A stretch of DNA of 64,000 bases from Bog-473 sp963807675 (GTDB lineage: Bacteria > Actinomycetota > Acidimicrobiia > Acidimicrobiales > RAAP-2), in contig CAWECP010000013.1 in the NCBI GenBank assembly GCA_963807675.1, forward strand, positions 186,001-250,000, written 5' to 3'. Positions 1 through 8,825 of the stretch are shown here, piece by piece. The position numbers were made by a program, and so were the translations under genes. Positions within the stretch are counted from its first letter, which is position 1; each line of letters begins with the position of its first letter. Under the pieces are notes generated by a model. That model saw only the letters and a list, made by a program, of their open reading frames with translations. It did no database searches and had not been told where the DNA came from.

Positions 1-121
1 ACTCGAGCCAGAAGAGGGCGCGCCCGTCCGAGCACAGCTCGCTGAGCGACACCTTGGCCCGCGCCACGTCGGACGCTGCAAGCGGGGATGCCCAACGCCC
101 GTAGGGCGCGACGGCGGTCAT
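1..121 (-). CDS. S9 family peptidase, N-terminal fragment
   Basis: Only the first 40 codons lie in the window; the gene runs off the left edge. It starts at ATG 121-119 and reads MTAVAPYGRWASPL... followed by a segment ending in LSELCSDGRALFWLE. A PYG.W.SP.. start followed by LSE...DG...WLE is typical of prolyl oligopeptidase-type (S9) dipeptidyl peptidases, whose beta-propeller domain begins this way. The catalytic alpha/beta-hydrolase domain is outside the window. It is divergent from the reductase gene at 184, so 122-183 holds both promoters. The family call rests on this short stretch only. Confidence 0.6.
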   Translation of the reverse strand, partial: MTAVAPYGRWASPLAASDVARAKVSLSELCSDGRALFWLE

Positions 122-183
122 CGGCCGAACGTAGCGTGGGCGGACCGCCACGTGCGGACCGGACCGCCCTCTAAGGTGATCCG

Positions 184-1173
184 GTGCGCTTCCCGGCCTA
201 CCTCCTGGCGAAGTCCGGCGCAGTGATCCGCCCATCGGTCGTCCAGCTCTCCGAGGACGACCTCCCGGCGGGCGATGTCCTGGTCCGCGTGGAGTGGTCG
301 GCCATCAACTTCAAGGACGCCATGGTGACCCGGCCGGGCAACCGGGTGGCCCGCCATTTCCCGCTGGTGCCCGGGGTCGAGCTGGCCGGCCTCGTCGAGG
401 AGAGCACCAGTCCCGACTTCGTCGCCGGCCAGCGCGTGCTGGTCCAGGGGTACGACCTCGGGGTGGCGCACCACGGCGGGTTCGCCGGATTCGCCCGCGT
501 TCCGGCCGACTGGGTCGTCCCGCTGCCCGACGCGCTCAGCAACCGCCACGCCGCCATCATCGGGCTGGCGGGCTATACCGCGTTGCTGTCCCTGCACCGC
601 CTGCTCCGGCATGGCTCGACGCCCGACGACGGACCGGTACTGGTGACCGGCGCCTCGGGCGGCGTGGGGAGCGCCGCGGTGGCGCTGCTGGCCCACAACG
701 GATTCGAGGTCGTGGCGTCCTCGGGCAAGACGGCGGAGCAGGACTACTTGAAGGAGCTCGGCGCATCACGCGTGGTCGGCCGGCGGTTCACCGAAGACGA
801 CGGCCGGACGCTGGGCCCCCAGATGTGGGGTGCCGTCGTCGACTGCGTTGGCGGTACGGCCCTGGCCGAGGCGTTACGCACGGTGCGCTACGGCGGCGCG
901 GTGGCGGCCAGCGGCCTCACCGGAGGCAACGACCTCACCACCACCGTCTATCCCTTCATCACCCGCGGCGTGGCGTTGCTCGGCATCGACACGGTGGCCA
1001 CGCCCATAGAGGAGCGACGCGCGCTGTGGTCGGAGATGGCGGAGACCTTCCCGATGCAGCACTGCGACGACATGGTCAACGAGGAGATCGGCCTCGACGG
1101 GCTCACAGTGGCACTGGACAGCGTGCTCGACGCGGCCGTGCGCGGGCGGATCCTGGTGGCGCCCGAGCGCTGA
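184..1173 (+). CDS. YhdH/AcuI-type zinc-free MDR oxidoreductase
   Basis: A 329-residue medium-chain dehydrogenase/reductase without zinc ligands. It starts at GTG 184. The N-terminal GroES-like half carries INFKDAM (41-47) and VPGVELAG (62-69), the signatures of the YhdH/YhfP/AcuI group. The Rossmann half has TGASGGVGS at 155-163 for NADPH binding, and the length is normal. Family members reduce quinones or acryloyl-CoA to propionyl-CoA with NADPH in the cytosol; which substrate is used here cannot be read from the sequence. It is monocistronic, facing the DUF4232 lipoprotein gene convergently. Confidence 0.88.
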   Translation: MRFPAYLLAKSGAVIRPSVVQLSEDDLPAGDVLVRVEWSAINFKDAMVTRPGNRVARHFPLVPGVELAGLVEESTSPDFVAGQRVLVQGYDLGVAHHGGFAGFARVPADWVVPLPDALSNRHAAIIGLAGYTALLSLHRLLRHGSTPDDGPVLVTGASGGVGSAAVALLAHNGFEVVASSGKTAEQDYLKELGASRVVGRRFTEDDGRTLGPQMWGAVVDCVGGTALAEALRTVRYGGAVAASGLTGGNDLTTTVYPFITRGVALLGIDTVATPIEERRALWSEMAETFPMQHCDDMVNEEIGLDGLTVALDSVLDAAVRGRILVAPER

Positions 1174-1201
1174 GCTCGACCCGAGAGCGGCCGCGGCGGG
1201 G

Positions 1202-1813
1202 TCAGGAGTAGACCGGCGAGACCCGGACGGTGCCGTTGCCGCACGGCGCGATCTGGAAGGAGAAGGTCGCCGAGGCCGTCGACGCGCCCGGCATGGTCAC
1301 GGTCGCCGCCTCGGACTCCGGGCAGCTGGTCTCGTTCCCGACGGGGACGTCGGAGAACTGGTAGGCGAACTGCGCCGTGGACGAAGGTGCGATGGACACG
1401 GCCGACGGACCGGCGCTGGCCTGGGGTGAGACGTCGACGGACAGGCCGTTCACCATGGTGACGGTGATGGGGGCGCCGCTCCCCGACAGGAGCGCGATCG
1501 TCGGGTAGCCGTTGGCCGTACAGGCAACAGGGCCGGCGTTGGTGACGGTGATGGTGCCCGTGATCGTCCCGGCCGCGCCCTGCGACGAGCCGGGGCTCGC
1601 CGTGACCTTGGTGCAGGCGGTCGTCGTCGCCGATCCCGACGTGGTGGTGGTCGTGGGCGGCGCCAAGGTCGAGGTGGTCGACGACGTCACCGACTGGTGG
1701 TGCGACGTAGTGGTCGTGGTGGTGGTCGTCGCCGGCGTGTTCGAGTTGCCGCAGGCCGCGGCGAGGAGGGCGACGCCCGCCAGCACGGCGAGCGCCCAAC
1801 GGGACGGGTTCAC
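1202..1813 (-). CDS. DUF4232 lipoprotein
   Basis: A 203-residue secreted lipoprotein. The signal peptide ends in LLAAAC, with the lipidated cysteine at residue 21. A threonine-rich linker follows (about 28-65), and then one DUF4232 domain with the usual pattern of an early Cys, TNAG..AC..NGYP and a late APCG. The function of DUF4232 is unknown; such proteins sit on the outer face of the membrane in actinobacteria. It overlaps the upstream DUF151 gene by 4 nt (ATGA), so it is translated from the same mRNA as the gcvH/ftsR cluster. Repetitive ACC/ACG codons make the linker prone to length change. Confidence 0.85.
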   Translation of the reverse strand: MNPSRWALAVLAGVALLAAACGNSNTPATTTTTTTTSHHQSVTSSTTSTLAPPTTTTTSGSATTTACTKVTASPGSSQGAAGTITGTITVTNAGPVACTANGYPTIALLSGSGAPITVTMVNGLSVDVSPQASAGPSAVSIAPSSTAQFAYQFSDVPVGNETSCPESEAATVTMPGASTASATFSFQIAPCGNGTVRVSPVYS

Positions 1814-2310
1814 CCCTCGAAGTCCTCCGGGCGCACGGAGTCGAGGAATTGGCGGAACTGACCCACCAGCTCGTCGGGCGTGTCCTCTTCGTCGTCCTCT
1901 CCCTCGAGCGTGAGGATGATCCCCTCGGACTCCATGAGTTCGTCGGAGACGAAGAGCGGCGTCTCCATGCGGACCGCTACCGCCACGGCGTCGGAGGGCC
2001 GGCTCGACACAACGGTCCGCTCACCGTTGTGCAGGAGATGCATCTCGGCGTAGTAGGTCGAACTCCGCAACTCGGTGATGATCACGCGCTCGACCGTGAT
2101 GTTGAGAGCGCCGAGCATGTCCTTCATCAGGTCGTGCGTCAGCGGCCGTGGCATGGTCACGCCCTGCAGCGCGTAGGCGATGGCCGTTGCCTCGGGGCTC
2201 CCGATGAAGATCGGCAGCGTGCGCCCCTCACCCTCCGTCTCCTGTAGCAGGAGCACCGGGGTGTTCGACTGCAGGTCCACCCTGACCGCACGGAGTAGCA
2301 CACGGACCAC
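1810..2310 (-). CDS. bifunctional nuclease family protein (DUF151)
   Basis: A 166-residue member of the DUF151/BFN family. The core RVDLQSNTPVLLLQE, LPIFIGSPEATAIA and RPLTHDLM matches the family well, as does SRPSDAVAVAVR near 105-116. A short acidic tail (EGEDDEEDTPDE) follows. Plant homologues degrade RNA and DNA; the bacterial role is undetermined. The start is GTG 2310, because the ATG four bases upstream is in another frame. In mycobacteria the homologue (Rv1829) likewise lies next to ftsR (Rv1828), garA and gcvH, so the cluster is conserved. It is separated from ftsR by 29 nt. Confidence 0.9.
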   Translation of the reverse strand: MVRVLLRAVRVDLQSNTPVLLLQETEGEGRTLPIFIGSPEATAIAYALQGVTMPRPLTHDLMKDMLGALNITVERVIITELRSSTYYAEMHLLHNGERTVVSSRPSDAVAVAVRMETPLFVSDELMESEGIILTLEGEDDEEDTPDELVGQFRQFLDSVRPEDFEG

Positions 2311-2339
2311 ACATGAAATGTAGCGCCAGATGCGCCCCG

Positions 2340-3485
2340 TCAGCCCCCCAGGTGCCGCCGGAGCGCCTGCCGCAACAAGGTGGCACGCATCGACTGCCCC
2401 AGGGAGGCCAATTGGTCCGCCGCCTCGACCGCCCGGTGGCGGGACTCGGGGTTCCGCTGGCGGAGCAAGGGGATGACCACCTGCTCTATCAGCCCCACCT
2501 CCCGGTCCACCGAGTTGCGGTAGGAGCGAAGATGGCGTGGTTCGATCCCGTAGGCCCGGAAGGCGGCCGCCACCTTGGCCATGCTCAGGGCGTCCTCGTC
2601 GTAGGTGGGGATACCGGCCACCATGACCGGCTCAATCAGGCCAAACGACTCCAGCCCCGATAGCTCCTCGGCCGAAAGGCCGCACGCGCCGCACAACTCC
2701 TCAACGGTCAGGCTGGCCCCGCTCACGATGGCGGTCGTCCCGCCGCCCGGCGGCGCCTTCGGTCCCTGGCCCGCGTCCACACCTGGCTGTGGCGGCGCGG
2801 CGGACTGGCCTGCCACAGAAGCTCCCGCCGCGGGCGGGGAAGGCGGCGGCGCGCCCGCGCCCGCGCCGGCGGCGCGTGGTGCCTGGGCGTCCGTCGCTGC
2901 GGCGATCACGTCCCGGGGCGGGGGCCCGCTCGGTCGTGCGGCGGCGCCCACGGCGGCAGGCTTGCCCGACGAGGCGACGCCGGCCCGGGCCCGCTCCGCC
3001 GGGACCTCTCCGCCGCCTGCGCCCGCCGCGCTTGTGGCGTGGTCCGGCACCACCTGCAACCCCCGTCGGCCCTGGGCCGCATCAGGCATGTTGGCGGTCC
3101 GACGTGAGGCGTCGGCCAGTATGCGTGCCATCGCCTCCTCGTCGGCCTTGGTCGGCTGCTCCTCGGCCGGTGCGGGCCGGACCGGCGCGTGCGCCGGCTC
3201 GCCCGATTTGCCGTTGACCATGTCGGCCCCCTCGTCCAAGTCACCGTCGGCCAGGCGGTCCCGGATGACCTTGAGCGGGAGGAAGTGCTCCCGCTGCTGC
3301 CGCAACACCCAGCGCAGCCGCTCCACGTCGTGCTCGAAGAACTTGCGATAGCCCGAGGGTGAGCGTTCGGGGTTGACCAGGCCCTGGCTCTCGAGAAAGC
3401 GGATCTTCGAGATGGTGACATCGGGGAACTCCTCCCGCAGAAGCGTCAGGACGTCGCCGATGGAGAGGTAGGTGCGGCTGCTCAC
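2340..3485 (-). CDS. ftsR: MerR-family regulator FtsR
   Basis: A 381-residue protein with the FtsR type of MerR winged helix (residues 4-75: YLSIGDVL..LREEFPDVTISKIRFLE and GYRKF). In corynebacteria and mycobacteria FtsR activates ftsZ. The N-terminal helix-turn-helix is joined by a roughly 130-residue Pro/Ala/Gly-rich linker (about 120-255) to a conserved C-terminal domain (256-381, LTVEELCGACGL... to RRHLGG). The linker makes it much longer than the roughly 250-residue mycobacterial form. It overlaps the FHA gene by 4 nt (ATGA), so the two are coupled. Confidence 0.88.
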   Translation of the reverse strand: MSSRTYLSIGDVLTLLREEFPDVTISKIRFLESQGLVNPERSPSGYRKFFEHDVERLRWVLRQQREHFLPLKVIRDRLADGDLDEGADMVNGKSGEPAHAPVRPAPAEEQPTKADEEAMARILADASRRTANMPDAAQGRRGLQVVPDHATSAAGAGGGEVPAERARAGVASSGKPAAVGAAARPSGPPPRDVIAAATDAQAPRAAGAGAGAPPPSPPAAGASVAGQSAAPPQPGVDAGQGPKAPPGGGTTAIVSGASLTVEELCGACGLSAEELSGLESFGLIEPVMVAGIPTYDEDALSMAKVAAAFRAYGIEPRHLRSYRNSVDREVGLIEQVVIPLLRQRNPESRHRAVEAADQLASLGQSMRATLLRQALRRHLGG

Positions 3486-3976
3486 TCGTTACCGGCCACC
3501 AGGTAGACGAGTTTGAACTTCCCGATCTGCACCTCGTCGCCCGGGGCGAGCTGGACCTCGTCGATCCGCTCCCTGTTCACGTACGTTCCGTTCAACGAAC
3601 CCACGTCCCGCACGACGTAGCCGCCGCTCTTCGGGGTGATCTCGACGTGGCGCCGCGAAACGGTGATGTCGTCGAGGAAGATGTCACTCTCCGGGTGCCG
3701 ACCGGCCCGCACGACGTCCTCCCCCAACAGATAGCGCGCCCCGACGTTGGGTCCGCGCGTGACCACGAGGACGCCCGCGCCGTGCGGCACCTCGACGAGC
3801 GTGACCTCCGGGTTCTCCTCAGACGTCTCGGCCTCATCGTTGGGGTGGAGCGTGATGGTGGCGTCGTCCCCATCCGCCAGCAGCGCGTTGCCGCACGAGG
3901 AGCAGAAATTGACCCCCTCTGGATTGCGGTGCCCGCAATTGGAACAGAACACGGCGTCAACGGTACTCCACGCCAC
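3482..3976 (-). CDS. FHA domain protein with zinc ribbon (GarA/OdhI-like)
   Basis: A 164-residue protein. An N-terminal zinc ribbon has Cys11/Cys14 and Cys25/Cys28. An acidic segment (47-60) follows, then one forkhead-associated domain (70-160) with the phosphothreonine-binding Arg93, Ser107, His110 and the SLNGTYVN strand. By position next to gcvH and ftsR it is the GarA/OdhI counterpart, a regulator of 2-oxoglutarate metabolism controlled by PknB/PknG-type kinases. The ETTS phosphorylation motif of GarA is absent; threonines 40, 42 and 59 lie in the equivalent region. The start is GTG 3976; a GTG eight codons later is an alternative. Confidence 0.88.
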   Translation of the reverse strand: MAWSTVDAVFCSNCGHRNPEGVNFCSSCGNALLADGDDATITLHPNDEAETSEENPEVTLVEVPHGAGVLVVTRGPNVGARYLLGEDVVRAGRHPESDIFLDDITVSRRHVEITPKSGGYVVRDVGSLNGTYVNRERIDEVQLAPGDEVQIGKFKLVYLVAGNE

Positions 3977-4017
3977 GCTCCCATTCTCCTGCCGTCGCCG
4001 GGTGCTCGAACGCCTGG

Positions 4018-4398
4018 TCAGCCTGCGATGAGCTCACCGTAGGCGGCGGCGTCGAGGAGGGCGCCGGGGTCGGCGCCAGGCGCGAGCTCCAACTCGCAGA
4101 TCCAGCCTTCGCCGTAGGGATCCTGGTTGATCCGCTCCGGCCCATCGGCCAGCGCGTCGTTCACCGCCGTGACTGTTCCCGACAGGGGGGCATAGATCTC
4201 CGACACCGACTTCGTCGACTCCACCTCGCCCAGCTGCCCGCCCACTTCGACCTCGCTTCCCACCGCCGGCAAGTCCACGAAGACGATATCGCCGAGTGCG
4301 TCCTGGGCGTAGTCCGTGATGCCGATGCGCACACGCGTCCCCTCGACCCGCACCCACTCGTGTTCTTCCGAATAGTGCAGCTCTTCCGGGACGTTCAT
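4018..4398 (-). CDS. gcvH: glycine cleavage system H protein
   Basis: A 126-residue carrier protein of the glycine cleavage system that shuttles the aminomethyl group on lipoate between GcvP, GcvT and Lpd. The lipoyl lysine is Lys63 in GEVESTKSVSE, and the N-terminus HYSEEHEWV and the NDALADGPERIN segment are diagnostic. Length is normal. gcvP and gcvT are not in this window; in actinobacteria gcvH is commonly found alone beside garA/ftsR, as here. Spacing of 45 nt from the nucleotidyltransferase gene and 41 nt to the FHA gene suggests one operon. Confidence 0.95.
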   Translation of the reverse strand: MNVPEELHYSEEHEWVRVEGTRVRIGITDYAQDALGDIVFVDLPAVGSEVEVGGQLGEVESTKSVSEIYAPLSGTVTAVNDALADGPERINQDPYGEGWICELELAPGADPGALLDAAAYGELIAG

Positions 4399-4443
4399 GG
4401 CGTGACCCTACCGGACTGCCGACCCGACCCGCAGGCCCGTCAG

Positions 4444-6936
4444 CTACGGAACCATGGACGCGATGCGGCCGGCATAGGCCGCGGCCAGTGCCTCCGACGC
4501 GACGAGGTCGGCCGCCTCGGCCCAGACGTGGGTGACCGGGTCCTCGGGGTCCGGGACGACTAGGACCCAGCCGGCCTCGGAGATCACCTTTATGCCGTCG
4601 ACCAGGACCAGCTCCGCTCCCTCGTCGGCGAGCTGCTCCATCATGCTGCGCATGATCAGGCCCTTGTGCTCGAGCGGCGTCACCACCTCCTCGTGCCACA
4701 CCGGCATGGCCGGGGTGGCCTCGACCACTTCGGACAGCGAGGTGGTGGCCTGCCCGAGCAGCGAAATCAAGCGGGCCAGCGCCGCGGCGGCGTCAAAAGC
4801 CGGGAGGAAGACCGGGAAGACGTAGCCTCCCCGGCGGTCCGAGGCGAACGACACGCCTCCGGACGCCGCCGCTTCCAGCACGCCCGACGCCGAGAGTGGG
4901 GTGAGGATCACGTCAACCCCGCGCGCCTCGCACAACCGCAGTGTGCGATCGCTGACCGTGACCGGCAGCGCGACCGGGCCGGTCGCGCCCGCAGCCGTCG
5001 TCAGTTCGAGGAAGGCCATGAGTGCCTCGTCGTTACTCAACACGTGGCCCCTGTTGTCGATCAGGGTCAGCTTCTCGCCGCCGGCGTCGATCACTGCACC
5101 GAGGTCGGCTCCGGAGCCCCGCACCGCTTCGGCCACGCGCGCCACACTCTCGTGGCGGTCCACGGCCAACATGGCCGGCGTCTGCGCGAACGGGTTGATG
5201 CTGAGGACGTCGGCCCCCACCTTCGACAGCAGATTCGGCATGACGAAGCTCGCCGCGCCGTAGGACAGGTCGAGCACGAGTTTCACCACGCGGTCGGCGT
5301 CGCGGCGGAGGCCGAACGCCTCGACGACATCGGCCGTGTAGTGCTCAATGGTGCGCGGCGAGAAGTCGATGTCGCCGATCTCTCCCGTTGTGACCCGACG
5401 GAACTCCTCGCGGTGGTACATCCGCTCCACCCGGCGTTGATCGCTCTCGGAGAGGTCGATACCACGGTCGTCGAAGAAGCGGATGACGACCTGCTGCGGG
5501 TCGTCGGGGCTGAGCCGGACGGTGAGACCCGCCCGGTTGCCCCGAACCCGGACGTGGTGCCGGGTGACGGGAATGGTGGCGAGCTCGAGGTCGGCCACGT
5601 TCACACCGACCGAGTTGCAGCCCACCATCAGCGCCCGCTTGAGCACCCGGGCTACGCGACTGGTGTCCCGCGAGGCCGTGATGAAGGAGCCCTTTTCGAA
5701 GCCCGAGGCCCAGGCCTTGGCCAGGCGCACCGCCAACTCGGGGCTCACGTCCACGTTGGCGATCCCCTGCACGCCTTCCCGGCCGAACAAAGCCCGGGCG
5801 CCCCCCGACTCCCACACAATAGAGGCGTTGACCTGGGCCCCCGCCTCGACGACCTTGTACGGGTAGACCTTGACGTCGCTGCGCACCTCGGCGTGCGCGC
5901 CGATCAGGCAGCCCTCGCCCAAGACCGACCCCGGCTCGACCCGGGCGCCTACGCGCAGGTCGCAGGACTTGCCGAGCACGGCCCCCTCGACCCGCACGGA
6001 CGGGCCCAGGTAGGAGTTCTCGGCGATCACCGACCGCTGTACCTCGGCTCGCTCAGCCAACTGCGTGTTGGCGCCGATGGTGGTGTAGGAGCCCAGCACC
6101 GCCTCCGCGTCGATGGTGCAGTTCTCCCCCACGAAGGCCGGCGACAGGATCTGGACCGAGGGGTGAATGCTCGAGCCCTTGCCCACCCATATGCCGGGCC
6201 GCAGCTCGAAGCCGGACACATCGACCTGCACCTTGCCGTCGAGGATGTCCTCGTGCGCCTTCAGGTAGGCCGCCGAGGTGCCCACGTCCTCCCAGTAGCC
6301 GTCGGCCACGTACCCGTAGAGGGGCTGGCCGGCCTCGAGCGCGGCGGGGAAGACCTCCGCGGAGAAGTCCACCGCGCGCCCGCCGGGAATGAGGTCGAAG
6401 ATCTCCGGCTCCAACACGTAGATACCCGTGTTGATGGTGTCGCTGAACACCTGTCCCCAGCCGGGCTTCTCGAGGAACCGCTCGATGCTCCCGTCCTCAC
6501 GCGTGATGACGATGCCGAACTCGAGCGGGTTGTCGACCGCGCACAGCGCGATGGTGGCGAGTGCATCGTTCTTCTCGTGGAACGCGACCACCGACGTGAG
6601 GTCGATGTCCGTCAGGACATCACCTGAAATCACGAGGAACCGCTCGGTCAGCTGCTCACGGGCGTTGCGCACGGAACCGGCGGTACCGAGAGGCGATTCC
6701 TCGGTGGCATAGGCCATGCGCACGCCGAGCTCGCTGCCGTCGCCGAAGTAACTGCGGATCGCGTTGGGGAGGAAGGCGACGGTGACGACGATGTCAGTGA
6801 CGCCGTGTCGCTGCAGCAGCGACACGATGTGCTCCATCATCGGACGGCCGACCAACGGCAGCATCGGCTTGGGCAGGTTCGACGTCTGAGGCCGCAGCCG
6901 GGTGCCCTCACCGCCTGCCATGATGACCGCCTTCAT
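4444..6936 (-). CDS. sugar-1-phosphate nucleotidyltransferase / phosphomannomutase-like fusion
   Basis: An 830-residue fusion starting at ATG 6936, which overlaps the stop of the upstream phosphatidyltransferase gene by 3 nt. Residues 1-230 form a nucleotidyltransferase (GGEGTRLRP, LPKPMLPL, EKPGWGQVF) that should make GDP-mannose or a related NDP-sugar. Residues about 250-370 form a left-handed beta-helix of hexapeptide repeats. Residues about 380-830 form an alpha-D-phosphohexomutase fold. The mutase active-site loop, normally TASHNP, is replaced by TVRLSPDDP, so mutase activity is doubtful although VTRHH, RFFDDRG and the C-terminal domain remain. Long in-frame ORF upstream of 6936 belongs to the neighbour. 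Confidence 0.85.
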   Translation of the reverse strand: MKAVIMAGGEGTRLRPQTSNLPKPMLPLVGRPMMEHIVSLLQRHGVTDIVVTVAFLPNAIRSYFGDGSELGVRMAYATEESPLGTAGSVRNAREQLTERFLVISGDVLTDIDLTSVVAFHEKNDALATIALCAVDNPLEFGIVITREDGSIERFLEKPGWGQVFSDTINTGIYVLEPEIFDLIPGGRAVDFSAEVFPAALEAGQPLYGYVADGYWEDVGTSAAYLKAHEDILDGKVQVDVSGFELRPGIWVGKGSSIHPSVQILSPAFVGENCTIDAEAVLGSYTTIGANTQLAERAEVQRSVIAENSYLGPSVRVEGAVLGKSCDLRVGARVEPGSVLGEGCLIGAHAEVRSDVKVYPYKVVEAGAQVNASIVWESGGARALFGREGVQGIANVDVSPELAVRLAKAWASGFEKGSFITASRDTSRVARVLKRALMVGCNSVGVNVADLELATIPVTRHHVRVRGNRAGLTVRLSPDDPQQVVIRFFDDRGIDLSESDQRRVERMYHREEFRRVTTGEIGDIDFSPRTIEHYTADVVEAFGLRRDADRVVKLVLDLSYGAASFVMPNLLSKVGADVLSINPFAQTPAMLAVDRHESVARVAEAVRGSGADLGAVIDAGGEKLTLIDNRGHVLSNDEALMAFLELTTAAGATGPVALPVTVSDRTLRLCEARGVDVILTPLSASGVLEAAASGGVSFASDRRGGYVFPVFLPAFDAAAALARLISLLGQATTSLSEVVEATPAMPVWHEEVVTPLEHKGLIMRSMMEQLADEGAELVLVDGIKVISEAGWVLVVPDPEDPVTHVWAEAADLVASEALAAAYAGRIASMVP

Positions 6937-7532
6937 ACGGCGCTCCCGCTCCGGCGCGCCGCCCGTCCTTCGCGCAGCGCGGCGCGCGCCGGCGCGACGT
7001 AGCTGGCGGCGGCGATCCAGGCCAGGGTCAGTCCCACCAGCCCCGTCACCCACCCGATGACGCGGATGGGCTCCTGCCAGCCGGCGTCGCCGTAGCCGAG
7101 GAGGAACGTCGGGTAGGCGAACATGAGGCCGAACGTCCCGGCCTTGCCGACCCACAACACATCGATGCGTGCCGCGCCGAGCGAGGCCAGCAACAGCACC
7201 ATGGCCGACACCAGCACCTCGCGGGCAATGGTGGCCAGGCCGAACCACAGCGGCACCGCGCCGTAGACCATGATGGCGATGACCGCCGTCCCCACGAGCA
7301 GCCGGTCCGCTGACGGGTCGAGGACCTTGCCGAGCGTGGACACCTGGCCGAAGCGGCGGGCCACGAAGCCGTCGACCCAGTCCGTGGCACCGAGCACGGC
7401 CAGCAGCACGGCGGCCTCTGTCTGGTGGTGCAGCCCGAACAGCAGCCAGAGGAACAGTGGGATGCAGAGCAGCCGAACGAAGGTGATGGCGTTCGGGGCG
7501 GTAAGGATGCGGTCCAGACCGTCTTCTTCCAC
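6933..7532 (-). CDS. CDP-alcohol phosphatidyltransferase (PgsA-like)
   Basis: A 199-residue integral membrane enzyme that transfers a phosphatidyl group from CDP-diacylglycerol to an alcohol such as glycerol-3-phosphate or inositol phosphate. The full CDP-alcohol motif is present from residue 51 to 76: Asp51, Asp54-Gly55, Ala58-Arg59, Gly68, Asp72, Asp76. Four to six hydrophobic segments flank it. I chose GTG 7532 (protein begins VEEDGLDRILTAPNAIT). The frame stays open up to a TTG at 7595, but that would overlap the divergent gene. The alcohol substrate cannot be assigned from the motif. Confidence 0.85.
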   Translation of the reverse strand: MEEDGLDRILTAPNAITFVRLLCIPLFLWLLFGLHHQTEAAVLLAVLGATDWVDGFVARRFGQVSTLGKVLDPSADRLLVGTAVIAIMVYGAVPLWFGLATIAREVLVSAMVLLLASLGAARIDVLWVGKAGTFGLMFAYPTFLLGYGDAGWQEPIRVIGWVTGLVGLTLAWIAAASYVAPARAALREGRAARRSGSAV

Positions 7533-7594
7533 AACCGAGAGTGTACGGGAGCGCCCTGCGGCGGCCCCGGCCTGCGGTGTGCCAGAGTGGCACA

Positions 7595-8800
7595 ATGCCT
7601 CGTTTCGCTCCGTTCCGAGGACTGCGCTACCGGCCCGATCTCGCGCCCATCGCCCAGGTCATCGCCCCGCCCTACGACGTCATTTCGCCGACGGAGCGGG
7701 TGCACCTGGCGTCGCGCCACCAGGCCAACGCCGTCCTGGTGGAGCTGCCCGAGGCCGACCTGACCGGCGGGCGCGACCGCTACACCGTGGCCACCGACCT
7801 CTTCATGCAATGGCAGACCGACGGCGTCCTGGTGGAAGAGCCCGAGCCCAGCCTCTACCCCTATCGCATGACGGACACGTCGGGGCGCACCACCACCGGC
7901 GTCATCGGGGCGCTCGGCCTGGCCGAGCCAGGCGAGGAGAGCGACATCCTGCCGCACGAGCAGACCCTGCCCAAACCCAAGAGCGACCGCCTCGACCTCC
8001 TGCGCGCCACGAGGGCCAACCTCTCCCCCATTTGGGGCCTTTCCATGGCCGCGGGCGTGACGGCCACCTTCGACCCGTCCGAGGACGACCCCATCGCCGA
8101 CACCTACGACGACGATGGGGTGCGCCACCAGCTCTGGGTGCTGAGCGACCCCGACGCCGTGGCCGCCGTCACTGCGGCCATCGCCGGCGCGCCGGTCGTC
8201 CTGGCCGACGGGCACCACCGCTACGAGACGGCCCGCGCCTACCAGGCGCAAGTGCGCGAGGCCACCGGCAACCAGCCCGGCCCGCATGACTTCGTCCTGG
8301 CCCTCGTGGTCGAGCTGGCCGAGGACCAGCTGACGGTCGGCGCCATTCACCGGACGATCAGCGGACTGCCGGACGGCTTCGACCTGGTGGACGCGCTGGC
8401 TCCGTGGTTCGACGTTGTTCGGGCCGGAGCGGCCGATACCCGGACTCTGAGCGCGCTCTCCGATTCGGGCGCGCTGACCATGATCACCGGCGGGCAGGCC
8501 TACCTCCTGCTCCCCCATGCCGAACTGGCCGAGCAGCCGGGCAACGATCTCGACTCCAACCTGATCGCCACCGTGCTCTCGAACCTGCCGCCCCACGATG
8601 TGATGCACCGGCACAGCGTGGAGGAGGCCATGGAGGCGCTGCGGGCCGGCGCGGGCCAGGCCGCCTTCTTGCTGCGGCCGGTCACCGTCAAGCAGATTGA
8701 GGAGTGGGCCAACGAGCGCCGGCGCATGCCGCCCAAGACGACCTACTTCAGCCCCAAGCCGCGCACCGGTATGGTCTTCCGCTCGCTCGACCTCGAGTGA
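7595..8800 (+). CDS. DUF1015 family protein
   Basis: A 401-residue member of DUF1015. It begins MPRFAPFRGLRY and has the family landmarks APPYDVIS near residue 27, a central LADGHHRYETA near 204-214, and a C-terminal NLPPHDVMHRHS. DUF1015 is widespread and uncharacterised, often found near serine biosynthesis genes in other phyla. No membrane segment or signal peptide is visible, so it is probably cytosolic. The start at ATG 7595 leaves 62 nt to the divergent phosphatidyltransferase start. The SRPBCC gene follows after 25 nt, probably in the same transcript. Confidence 0.9.
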   Translation: MPRFAPFRGLRYRPDLAPIAQVIAPPYDVISPTERVHLASRHQANAVLVELPEADLTGGRDRYTVATDLFMQWQTDGVLVEEPEPSLYPYRMTDTSGRTTTGVIGALGLAEPGEESDILPHEQTLPKPKSDRLDLLRATRANLSPIWGLSMAAGVTATFDPSEDDPIADTYDDDGVRHQLWVLSDPDAVAAVTAAIAGAPVVLADGHHRYETARAYQAQVREATGNQPGPHDFVLALVVELAEDQLTVGAIHRTISGLPDGFDLVDALAPWFDVVRAGAADTRTLSALSDSGALTMITGGQAYLLLPHAELAEQPGNDLDSNLIATVLSNLPPHDVMHRHSVEEAMEALRAGAGQAAFLLRPVTVKQIEEWANERRRMPPKTTYFSPKPRTGMVFRSLDLE

Positions 8801-8825
8801 TACCGGGCAGAAGGGAGGCGACGGC

